Shown: positions 8,190 through 15,719 of the stretch, one piece after another
Layout of the letters: each line of letters opens with the position of its first letter
Position numbering within the stretch: position 1 is the first letter of the stretch
From: JAUWKC01 sp035527845
Lineage (GTDB): Bacteria; Planctomycetota; Phycisphaerae; Sedimentisphaerales; Anaerobacaceae
Assembly: GCA_035527845.1 (NCBI GenBank)
Contig: DATKZT010000016.1
Location: 1-64,000 of the forward strand
DNA: 64,000 bases
Direction: 5' to 3'
Program-made: the position numbers and the translations under genes
Notes under the pieces: generated by a model
Seen by the model: only the letters and a program-made list of their open reading frames with translations
The model's database searches: none
What the model was told of the DNA's origin: nothing

Positions 8190-10058
8190 TTGACCAGGAA
8201 GAGATTCAGAAAACCAGGTGCGGGGGCCGGCAAATCGAAGGGCCGCAGCAAGGTCGTCGGGGACAGCGACAAGACCGAAACTCTCGAACTTGCCCGGCGC
8301 GAGAAGAACTTCGATATTTTCGTGATAGTTGCTCTTTTGGGTTTCGGCATCTACCAGTCGGTCCTGTACTTCGGCCACACGGTGGTTCCCGTTTCGGATT
8401 TCCCGGACCTTTTTAATGTCGGGCGCGATATTCTCTCTCTCCGACTTCCGTCAAGATTCAAGCAGGCGCCGGTTCTGGGCATGCTTCAGTATATTTTGTC
8501 CTGGTTCATAGGCGGTCAGAATCCGCCTTTGACGGCGGGCTGGCTGCTCAATGCCATACTGCATCCGCTGAACCTCGTTCTGCTCTGGCTGGTCGGCAAA
8601 AAGATTGTGGGCTGGTCCGCAATGTGGCTTGCCATTATCGCCATACTGCATCCGTGGGTGATTTACATGCTCACAGAGCCTCTCATCGAGACCACCCTGC
8701 TGTTCTTCAGCCTGCTGACCTTCTACCTGATGTTCAGGCGCTCAAGGTGGTGCTATCTCGTCGCCTCGATAACAACGATGGTGCGCTACGAGGGGGCCGC
8801 GCTGATTTTGGCGGCTCTTGTGATGGACATGATTGATTCGAAGAGCCGCCGGGAGAAATTTCGCGCGCTTGCATATTCGGCGGCCGCGGGGATTCCGATG
8901 GCTTTGTGGATGCTCGGGACCGTCCTGACGTGGAAGCCGGGGACAAGTCATTATCTGGAGGTCTTTTTTTCCAAGGACTACGCCAAAGGTTTGACCCAGG
9001 CAAACAAAACGGGGCTGATACTACACATGAGGTTGCTTTGGTTGGTGGGTTTTCAGCCGTTATTTGCCTCGATAGACAGCATAAAAGCGATGTTCACTGC
9101 GCCAACGCAGGACCAGGTCCGATCGATAGAGGCATTCTATAACATCAGCAAGATCGTGGCGACGGCCAGCTTTGGTTTTGGCGCTATCTACGGACTTCTC
9201 AGACGCAACTGGAACATCCTGGCGCTGCTCACATTCTTTGTGCCCTACTTCGTGCTGCACGCGTTCTATCCCTATCCGCTGTCGAGATTCCATACCAACA
9301 TCTTTTGGATAGCCCTGCTGATATGCTGGTTCGGTTTTCAGAGCGGCTGGCTGCTGCTGGATAAAAACGGCAGAGTGCCGAGGGCGGTGACCCTTTTGCT
9401 GCAGGGCCTCACTGCGACGATAGCCGTTATCTGGGTCCTTGCCCTCCTGCCCTATCTGCCAAAAGTGGCCCGGATAAGCCCGAAATCCTTTTCTCTGCCT
9501 TACGTCACCATGTCTCTGCTGGTGGTCATTTTCGCGGCACGAATCTACGTTTACAGAACCCGACACATCCTGCGCGAATTTGCGATACTGGCGGTGACAT
9601 CTCTTGTTATAGTATCCAATCAGTTTGCCCTTGTCAGACTTGTCGGAAACGGGCAAAACGAGGTGGAATTCAAGCAGCTTGCTGAGTGGTACATGGCCAA
9701 CACCAAGCCGGGCGAAAAGCTGGGTGTGTACATGGCAGGGGTGGTAAAGATGTTCGCGCCCGGTCGTGCGGAATCTATAGTCCACCTTCCCGCCGCCGAT
9801 AATCCTCAGGATTTTATCAAGGCGTGCTATGAGAATGATATTACATACGTCGCCTGGGCCACGCGGGAGGGGCTCAGCATCGACCATACCGGCTACATAC
9901 AGGCAGGGCTCGACAAAAACATTGCGGCCCTTGCCAGGCCGGAAAATGTCGGGCCTCCTTATGAGTTTGTCACGCAGATCGGCTCCAGAAGCGCGTATAT
10001 TAACGTGTTCCGACTCCCCAGGCCCCCCGAAGGGCCGCGCCGTTCAGGACCAGGATAA
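8190..10058 (+). CDS. Polytopic membrane protein, GT39/ArnT-like glycosyltransferase
   Basis: The 622-residue product starts with a basic cytoplasmic tail of about 40 residues, followed by roughly ten to twelve hydrophobic helices and a soluble C-terminal domain of about 130 residues. The first loop after helix 1 contains acidic SDFPDL, and MLTEPLIETTLLFFSLLTFYL and VASITTMVRYEGAAL resemble the helix pattern of PMT/ArnT-type enzymes that use polyprenyl-phosphate sugars. The start is TTG at 8190 with AGGA 6 bases upstream. It closes the mtnA-methyltransferase-glycosyltransferase run. The GT39 call rests on overall pattern, so a general O-antigen-type membrane protein cannot be excluded. Confidence 0.7.
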   Translation: MTRKRFRKPGAGAGKSKGRSKVVGDSDKTETLELARREKNFDIFVIVALLGFGIYQSVLYFGHTVVPVSDFPDLFNVGRDILSLRLPSRFKQAPVLGMLQYILSWFIGGQNPPLTAGWLLNAILHPLNLVLLWLVGKKIVGWSAMWLAIIAILHPWVIYMLTEPLIETTLLFFSLLTFYLMFRRSRWCYLVASITTMVRYEGAALILAALVMDMIDSKSRREKFRALAYSAAAGIPMALWMLGTVLTWKPGTSHYLEVFFSKDYAKGLTQANKTGLILHMRLLWLVGFQPLFASIDSIKAMFTAPTQDQVRSIEAFYNISKIVATASFGFGAIYGLLRRNWNILALLTFFVPYFVLHAFYPYPLSRFHTNIFWIALLICWFGFQSGWLLLDKNGRVPRAVTLLLQGLTATIAVIWVLALLPYLPKVARISPKSFSLPYVTMSLLVVIFAARIYVYRTRHILREFAILAVTSLVIVSNQFALVRLVGNGQNEVEFKQLAEWYMANTKPGEKLGVYMAGVVKMFAPGRAESIVHLPAADNPQDFIKACYENDITYVAWATREGLSIDHTGYIQAGLDKNIAALARPENVGPPYEFVTQIGSRSAYINVFRLPRPPEGPRRSGPG

Positions 10059-10074
10059 GCCCCCTCCGCTGCCC

Positions 10075-10344
10075 TTAATCGACCGCAATGACTTCTTTTA
10101 CTTCAGGCACCCTTTCACGCAGAATTCTCTCTATGCCCATCCGCATCGTCATCGCGGCGCCGGGGCAGCCCTGACACGCCCCCTGCAGACGGACCCTTAC
10201 CGTATTGTCATCATCGGTTTGAACCAGTTCGATATCCCCGCCGTGGCCCTGTAAGGCGGGCCTGACGGACTCGATTACTTCTCTGACCTTCTGCTCGAAG
10301 TCTTTTTCTGTATCGGCGCCACCACAGCCGCATTGTTCACACAT
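10075..10344 (-). CDS. NifU-like C-terminal domain protein
   Basis: An 89-residue stand-alone NifU C-terminal (Nfu) domain. These domains hold a [4Fe-4S] cluster through a CxxC pair and pass it to client proteins. The pair is seen in GACQGCPGAAMTMRMGIERIL, with HGGDIELVQ before it as in the family. An additional cysteine cluster CEQCGCGG lies at the extreme N-terminus. AGGAGA precedes the ATG at 10344. It is convergent with the gene on its left and divergent from the ilv operon. Confidence 0.9.
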   Translation of the reverse strand: MCEQCGCGGADTEKDFEQKVREVIESVRPALQGHGGDIELVQTDDDNTVRVRLQGACQGCPGAAMTMRMGIERILRERVPEVKEVIAVD

Positions 10345-10492
10345 AATAAATCTCCTAAGAATTTACTCTGTGGCCGATTATAGCAGTAATTCAGACGCAG
10401 ACCAGCTATTTTTGGTACGGCTCGAAACTACTTTTGTTTTGCTCGCCAGGGCAGGAATTTTTGCTGCCCGGCTCGCAGACTGCCGAAAATAA

Positions 10493-10522
10493 TTGACAGA
10501 GGGCTGATGACTCTTGTATAAT
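10493..10522 (+). promoter_or_regulatory. Near-consensus sigma-70 promoter of the ilv operon
   Basis: TTGACA (10493-10498) and TATAAT (10517-10522) are both perfect hexamers with an 18-base spacer. This is the best promoter match I found in the window. Transcription should start near 10529, which leaves an untranslated leader of about 195 bases before ilvB. Confidence 0.75.
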
Positions 10523-10527
10523 GAGAG

Positions 10528-10620
10528 CGTGCCTGGGTGAAAACATGCAGGCACGAACCTGAAACATCCCGTTAAACGGGATGGTTACGGGATTATGGCA
10601 GGGCCCGAAACTTCGGGCGA
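10528..10620 (+). promoter_or_regulatory. Structured leader upstream of ilvB
   Basis: Three hairpins follow each other in the predicted leader. The first is a perfect 8-bp stem, CGTGCCTG with CAGGCACG (10528-10555). The second is an 8-bp stem over CATCCCGT/ACGGGATG (10565-10583). The third is a 6-bp stem GCCCGA/TCGGGC (10603-10618), followed after the GC-rich GAGCCGGCTG by six T residues, resembling an attenuator. A competing pairing is possible between GCCGGCT and the AGCCGGT further down. No leader peptide rich in Ile, Leu or Val codons was found; the only tiny frame, ATG at 10545, encodes five residues. The mechanism is unknown. Confidence 0.45.
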
Positions 10621-10724
10621 GCCGGCTGTTTTTTGGAAAGAAATCAGCCAGCCGGTCGGAGCGGCCCAGCGGAGCCATAATTGACCGGAATAACGAGCAA
10701 CGTTTATCAGGAAAGGATAGACAA

Positions 10725-12452
10725 ATGGGAAGCAATTCTTCGTCGGCTAATTCAGCCGACCAGCCTTCAATCAAAGCAGGCGCTCAAATAATCGTTGACA
10801 CGCTCATCGATCTCGGTGTCGACACAATTTTCGGCTACCCGGGCGGCGTGGTCCTGCCTTTGTTCGACCGATTGTACGACGCCCCCATCAGGTTCATAAT
10901 TCCCCGACACGAGCAGGGGGGCTGCCACATGGCCGACGGTTATGCCCGCGCCAGCGGCAGGGTCGGCGTCGTTATTGCCACCAGCGGCCCCGGCGCGTGC
11001 AACCTGACGACGGGACTGGCGACCGCGATGATGGACTCAATACCGGTGGTCGCTCTGACCGGCCAGGTCCGAACGGAGCTCATCGGAAATGATGCGTTTC
11101 AGGAGGCCGACAGCACAGGTATTACCCGTCCGGTCACGAAGTACAACTGCATCGTAAAAGACGTCAAAGACCTGGCACGGATAATTCACGAGGCCTTTCA
11201 CATCGCCTCCACCGGCAGGCAGGGGCCGGTCCTGATCGATATACCCGTCGATGTCTCCGTCGCCAAATACAGCACGGATGAACGGGTAACAATGAAGCTG
11301 CCCGGTTACAGGATACAGGCCAAAGGCCATAAACGACAACTCTCCATGGTGGCCAGGGCCATAAACGAATCCGAAAAACCGGTCTTGTATGTCGGCGGCG
11401 GCATCATCAGCGCAAACGCCGCCCAGGAGCTAAGGGCCTTTGCCGAAAAGGCCCACCTGCCGGTAACCACGACACTGCTGGGTCTGGGCAGCTACGACCA
11501 GAACAAACCGGAGTCTCTCGACATGCTCGGCATGCACGGCTCGGCCTATGCCAACTACGCCGTTCAGGAGTGTGACCTGCTGATTGCCATAGGCGCCCGC
11601 TTCGACGACAGGGTCACCGGAAAGATCAAGATGTTCGCTCCAAACGCAAAGATAATCCACGTCGATATCGACCCGGCAAGCATCTCGAAGAACGTCCACG
11701 TGGATATCCCGGTGGTGGGCGACGCGAAGACCATTTTGGCCGAGCTGATTCAGGAAGTCGAGCATCGCGAGCGAAAGCCCTGGTTCGAAAAAATCGCGCA
11801 GTGGAAGAAGAAGTTTCCGTTCCGGTACGACAACAATACTTCGACGATCAAGCCCCAGTACGTTATCGAGGAGGTCTGCCGGCAGACCGACGGCAAGGCG
11901 ATTGTAAGCACGGGCGTCGGGCAAAACCAAATGTGGACGGCCCAGTTCTACAAGTTCAGCAGGCCCCGGCAGTTTATAAGCTCGGGCGGACTCGGCACGA
12001 TGGGCTTTGGGCTGCCCGCCGCCATTGGCGCCCAGGTAGCACGTCCGGACGAAACCGTTGTTGATATCGACGGCGACCATAGTTTCAATATGACGATGAC
12101 GGAGCTGCGCACCGCGGTGGAGCACCAACTGCCGATAAAGGTCTGTATTCTGAACAACGGCTATATGGGAATGGTACGCCAATGGCAGGAGCTGTTCTAT
12201 GGCAAACGTTATTCCAAGAGCTATCTGTCCAACCCGGAGTACGCAACCGTCGCTCAGGCGTTGGGCGCGGTCGGTATCACGGTGGACAAAAAGGCCGATG
12301 TACCCAAGGCCATAAAGCAGATGCTCAAGGAAAAGCAGCCCTGCGTAGTTGATTTTAAGGTCGAACGCGAGGAAAATGTATGGCCGATGGTTCCCGCAGG
12401 CAAAAGCCTGAGTGAAATGGACGGACTGGACATTCTCGAAAGTATTGCGTAG
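10725..12452 (+). CDS. ilvB: Acetolactate synthase large subunit
   Basis: IlvB is the thiamine-diphosphate enzyme that makes acetolactate or acetohydroxybutyrate at the start of valine, leucine and isoleucine synthesis. The 575-residue product has the catalytic Glu63 in RHEQGG, the N-terminal FGYPGGVVLPLFD block, the central FAD-type domain and the C-terminal diphosphate-binding block with DIDGDHSFNMT and the downstream Asn pair in CILNNGYMGMVRQWQE. The ATG at 10725 follows AGGAAAGGATAG. An in-frame extension to 10581 runs through the leader hairpins and is not coding. ilvN follows after 21 bases. Confidence 0.95.
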   Translation: MGSNSSSANSADQPSIKAGAQIIVDTLIDLGVDTIFGYPGGVVLPLFDRLYDAPIRFIIPRHEQGGCHMADGYARASGRVGVVIATSGPGACNLTTGLATAMMDSIPVVALTGQVRTELIGNDAFQEADSTGITRPVTKYNCIVKDVKDLARIIHEAFHIASTGRQGPVLIDIPVDVSVAKYSTDERVTMKLPGYRIQAKGHKRQLSMVARAINESEKPVLYVGGGIISANAAQELRAFAEKAHLPVTTTLLGLGSYDQNKPESLDMLGMHGSAYANYAVQECDLLIAIGARFDDRVTGKIKMFAPNAKIIHVDIDPASISKNVHVDIPVVGDAKTILAELIQEVEHRERKPWFEKIAQWKKKFPFRYDNNTSTIKPQYVIEEVCRQTDGKAIVSTGVGQNQMWTAQFYKFSRPRQFISSGGLGTMGFGLPAAIGAQVARPDETVVDIDGDHSFNMTMTELRTAVEHQLPIKVCILNNGYMGMVRQWQELFYGKRYSKSYLSNPEYATVAQALGAVGITVDKKADVPKAIKQMLKEKQPCVVDFKVEREENVWPMVPAGKSLSEMDGLDILESIA

Positions 12453-12473
12453 CAAAGCGAAAAGGAACAAGCG

Positions 12474-12962
12474 ATGAAACACATAATAAGTGCACTGGTT
12501 GAGAACAAGCCGGGCGTTCTGGCCCACGTCGCCGGTATGTTTGCGGCGAGGGCGTTCAATATCGACTCGCTTGCCGTCGGCCGGACCGAAGACCCGGAGC
12601 TGAGCCGAATGACAATCGTGGTCATCGGCGATGACAAGGTTGTTGAGCAGGTTCGAAAGCAATTGGCCAAAATTGTGCCGGTGGTCAAGGTTCAGGACTT
12701 TGCCGGTCAGCCGGTGGTGGCCCGCGATTTGGTGCTGATGTCGGTGTCGGTGCCGCCCGAGAAGCGCCCGGAAGTGGTTTCACTTGTGGAAATGTTCCGG
12801 GCAAAGGTCGTTGACATCGGCGCCAAGCAGCTTATGATTGAAGTCAGCGGGCCTGAATCCAAAATTGAGGCCTTCATTAACGCCTGCCGGCCATATGGCA
12901 TCAAGAATGTGGTCAGGACCGGCACCATCGCCATGCCCCGACAGACAAAGCTCGAGGAGTGA
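12474..12962 (+). CDS. ilvN: Acetolactate synthase small (regulatory) subunit
   Basis: The 162-residue product is the ACT-domain regulatory subunit that stimulates IlvB and gives valine feedback inhibition. The N-terminal ACT domain begins HIISALVENKPGVLAHVAGMFAARAFNIDSLAVG, the pattern shared by IlvH/IlvN, and the second domain contains the ELVLM-like DLVLMSVSVPPE and IEAFINACRPYGI motifs. The length agrees with IlvH (about 160-165). It sits 21 bases after ilvB and forms the holoenzyme with it. Confidence 0.95.
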   Translation: MKHIISALVENKPGVLAHVAGMFAARAFNIDSLAVGRTEDPELSRMTIVVIGDDKVVEQVRKQLAKIVPVVKVQDFAGQPVVARDLVLMSVSVPPEKRPEVVSLVEMFRAKVVDIGAKQLMIEVSGPESKIEAFINACRPYGIKNVVRTGTIAMPRQTKLEE

Positions 12963-13029
12963 GCCTCCCCGAGAAGCCCTTGGCAGAGGCAAAAAAGCAG
13001 GCAGGGGGAACGACGCGTCCATAAAACTC

Positions 13030-13057
13030 TTGCCTCGCCGGCGGCTTCAAATATAAT
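13030..13057 (+). promoter_or_regulatory. Possible internal promoter ahead of ilvC
   Basis: TTGCCT (13030-13035) and a perfect TATAAT (13052-13057) with a 16-base spacer lie in the 190-base gap between ilvN and ilvC. The gap suggests ilvC can be transcribed on its own as well as by readthrough. Confidence 0.45.
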
Positions 13058-13152
13058 TTCAGGATTCGCATCAAAGATTTCTCGTGCAGACTGATTGATT
13101 GGACTATCATGAAAGATCGAACTTCGTATAGAAAGTAAGGAGAGTTACAGTT

Positions 13153-14157
13153 ATGGCGCTGAAAATTTATTATGAAGAAGACGCCCCCGTAGACGCGTTG
13201 AAGGGCAAAAAAGTGGCGGTTATCGGCTACGGCAGCCAGGGCCATGCGCATAGTCTGAATCTGCGGGACAGCGGCATCGAAGTGGCGGTGGCCGAGTTAA
13301 AAGACACCGCCAATTTTAAGCTCGCGGTTGAGCACGGCTTTGCGCCAACGGACGTGAAAACAGCCATGGATGGTGCGACGCTGATTATCGTAACCGTACC
13401 AGACGAGATTCAGGCCGGAGTCTACGACGAGCAGATATCGCCTAATTTGGCGGCGGGGCAGACACTCGGTTTCTGTCACGGCTTCAATATCCATTTCGGG
13501 TACATCGTGCCGCCCAAAAACATCAACGTCGTGATGATTGCGCCGAAGGGCCCGGGACACCTGGTCCGCAGCGAGTTCGTAAAAGGCGGCGGTGTGCCGA
13601 ACCTGATAGCCGTCAAGCAGGACGCCACCGGAGACGCCAAGGCAATCGCTTTGGCCTGGGGCCGTGGCATTGGCGGGGCCAGGGCGGGAATAATCCAGAC
13701 AACTTTCAAAGAAGAAACGGAGACGGACCTTTTCGGTGAGCAATGCGTTCTTTGCGGGGGCCTTACCTCCCTTGTTAAGGCGGGCTTCGAGACGTTGGTG
13801 GAAGCAGGGTACCAGCCGGAAATCGCGTACTTCGAATGCCTGCACGAAGTGAAGCTGATCGTTGACCTGATGTATCAGGGCGGCCTGAGCTATATGAGGT
13901 ACAGCATCTCCAACACCGCCGAGTACGGGGACCTGACCCGCGGGCCAAGAATTATCACGCAGAAAACCCGTGCGGAAATGAAAAAGATTTTGAAAGAGAT
14001 TACTTCAGGCAAGTTCCCGAAGGAATGGGTAAACGAGTACCGGACCGGCCTCAAGAACTTCAAGGCGCTGTACAAAAAGGACTACAATTGCAGGCTGGAG
14101 AAAGTGGGCAGAAAGCTGCGCAGAATGATGAAATGGATCGATGCAAAAGAAGTATAG
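13153..14157 (+). CDS. ilvC: Ketol-acid reductoisomerase (class I)
   Basis: IlvC isomerises and reduces acetolactate to dihydroxyisovalerate. The 334-residue length marks a class I enzyme. The Rossmann motif VAVIGYGSQGHAHSLNLRDSG, the substrate loop KGPGHLVRSEFVKGGGVP, and the metal-binding segments TFKEETETDLFGEQCVL and YFECLHEVKLIVDLMY are intact. The cofactor loop after strand 2 (AELKDTANF, residues 47-55) lacks the Arg and Ser that usually grip the NADPH phosphate and has Asp51 instead, so the coenzyme preference may differ. The start follows AAGGAGAG. Confidence 0.95.
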   Translation: MALKIYYEEDAPVDALKGKKVAVIGYGSQGHAHSLNLRDSGIEVAVAELKDTANFKLAVEHGFAPTDVKTAMDGATLIIVTVPDEIQAGVYDEQISPNLAAGQTLGFCHGFNIHFGYIVPPKNINVVMIAPKGPGHLVRSEFVKGGGVPNLIAVKQDATGDAKAIALAWGRGIGGARAGIIQTTFKEETETDLFGEQCVLCGGLTSLVKAGFETLVEAGYQPEIAYFECLHEVKLIVDLMYQGGLSYMRYSISNTAEYGDLTRGPRIITQKTRAEMKKILKEITSGKFPKEWVNEYRTGLKNFKALYKKDYNCRLEKVGRKLRRMMKWIDAKEV

Positions 14158-14198
14158 ACCTCACATGTGAAACGAGTCACCAATGAAAGGAAAAGACT

Positions 14199-15023
14199 GT
14201 GAGTGCTGAGAGTTCGGACAGATACGTAAGCCGCCGCATAAGCAGGTCTTATGCTCTTGTATTGCTGTGCTTTGGGGCCGCTTTGGCCTCGGGAGGGTGC
14301 AGAGTTGTGGAGTACTTCCGACCTGAAGGTCCTCCCTCCGACCTTGAGCTTCACGAAAACTACGACCGGATAGCGTTAAAGACAGGCAACTCGGCCTACG
14401 TTCTGGCCATGATTCAGAAGTCGAAAGACGAGCTGCTCAGCCGCAGCACAAGCGTTATCGCTTCGCAGGGACAAAAGAAGAAGGGCCGGAAGCTTTGGTT
14501 CACTATGGTTGCCTTCGACGAGAACGGCCTGGCCGCAAGGCGAAAGTACCTCTTTATAGTGAACGACCGACCAAACCTTATGGAAGAGCCAAAGAAGGAC
14601 CTCAGCTTTGACTGCGAGGTGGTGATGGAGAGCGAAGTGCCTGACAAGCCCTACGCGAACGAAAACGCGCGTAGAATCGCGACACTAAGACAGGTTCAAG
14701 AAAAACTCCGCAAGGATACAGACCAGGTCGGGTCGGACAATAAGATGCTTGATATCTGCGGTATGCTCACCCATCAGGCGCTGGAAGCAGTTCTGGTCGA
14801 ATTGGACTCCTCGCCGGCAATGGCGTCCGGACTAAGCACGCCGGGGGGCGTTGACTTTAGTCACGTAAATCTGGGCAGGGGCAAGATTCAGATGCTGTCT
14901 GAACTTGATATCATAAAAATAAAGATGCGGTTGGGCAAGCCTGTGAAGGAGTGGATAAAGGACCTTGAGGCATCTGAAAAAGAAAGAAAGCGCCAGGAGC
15001 TGCTCGCCCCCAAAACCTATTGA
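14199..15023 (+). CDS. Predicted lipoprotein of unknown function
   Basis: The 274-residue product has a hydrophobic signal segment SYALVLLCFGAALASGGC ending in a lipobox-like SGGC, so the mature protein probably begins with a lipidated cysteine at about residue 34. The rest is soluble, charged, and has no domain I recognise. The GTG start follows AAAGGAAAAGA. It lies 41 bases after ilvC with no visible terminator, so it may be cotranscribed, but no functional link to amino acid synthesis is evident. Confidence 0.7.
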   Translation: MSAESSDRYVSRRISRSYALVLLCFGAALASGGCRVVEYFRPEGPPSDLELHENYDRIALKTGNSAYVLAMIQKSKDELLSRSTSVIASQGQKKKGRKLWFTMVAFDENGLAARRKYLFIVNDRPNLMEEPKKDLSFDCEVVMESEVPDKPYANENARRIATLRQVQEKLRKDTDQVGSDNKMLDICGMLTHQALEAVLVELDSSPAMASGLSTPGGVDFSHVNLGRGKIQMLSELDIIKIKMRLGKPVKEWIKDLEASEKERKRQELLAPKTY

Positions 15024-15235
15024 CTCCCTGCGAAGCTCACGATGCAGTCAAGGCGACATCGCGATCATCGCCGCCGCTTCTGGAGCGCAGCGGATATTGT
15101 AGTCGAAAGGACCCGCAGGAGCACAACATCGGGATGCTCCCAGGCCTGTGAAATCGGCATCCGGCCCGGCCACAATGGTTCAATACTGCCGCGTTGTCCC
15201 CGCCATGGACGCATTGCGGAATTCATAAAGAAAAA

Positions 15236-15631
15236 AGAGTGGGTCTGTAAGCCGAGTTCTGTGTACCGTCACGTATGACGGCCGGCGGCCATTTGTCTCG
15301 ACCAATCGTTGCCGATTGGCTCTCCCGATTTCTCGGGAAGCGACCTACCCGCTGTTATCGCCCGGGCCGGACGACAGCATGCTTGGTCTTGCAGGCGGTG
15401 GGGTTTACCCTGCCGGCGACGTCGCCGACGCCGCGGTGCGCTCTTACCGCACCATTTCACCATTGCCTGTGCCCCTCTCGAGGCCATCGGCTGTGTCTTT
15501 TCTGTGGCACTTTCCCGCGGGTCGCCCCGGGTGGCTGTTAGCCACCACCGTGCCCTGTCCTGCTCGGACTTTCCTCCCCCGCGCCGCTCTTCTACAGAAG
15601 ACACGGGGGCGACCGCCCGACCCACTCTCTT
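15236..15631 (-). ncRNA. rnpB: RNase P RNA (bacterial type A-like)
   Basis: This is the catalytic RNA that trims tRNA 5' ends. Read on the minus strand, the gene opens with the P1 strand AGAGTGGGTC, has the universal GAGGAAAGTCCG (plus 15565-15576), the conserved GGTGAAATGGTGCGGTAAGA region, GGGTAAACCCCAC..GCAAGACC, and the 3' ACAGAACTCGGCTTA (plus 15248-15262). It closes with GACCCACTCT, which pairs with the 5' end to form P1. A T-run follows and would end transcription. The length of about 396 nt is normal for the family. Apparent reading frames here are coincidental. Confidence 0.95.
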
Positions 15632-15686
15632 CAACTTGCCAATGATTGTTTCTCTTGAGCTGCCGTGCCGCAGTGCATTACGCATC

Positions 15687-15715
15687 ATTATAGCCGAAGT
15701 TCACGCGGTTTTCCA
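15687..15715 (-). promoter_or_regulatory. Putative rnpB promoter
   Basis: On the minus strand, TGGAAA (plus 15710-15715) and a perfect TATAAT (plus 15687-15692) are 17 bases apart, in the short gap after nadB. Predicted transcription begins near 15680, about 50 bases upstream of the mature RNase P 5' end, so a short 5' leader would have to be trimmed. Confidence 0.5.
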
Positions 15716-15719
15716 CCCT

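Noticed and set aside
10545..10562. Leader peptide ATG-CAG-GCA-CGA-ACC-TGA before ilvB
   Set aside because: It has no branched-chain amino acid codons and no clear ribosome site, so it does not support classical attenuation.
11430..12662. Open frame of 410 codons on the minus strand
   Set aside because: It is antisense to ilvB and ilvN and has no recognisable domain.
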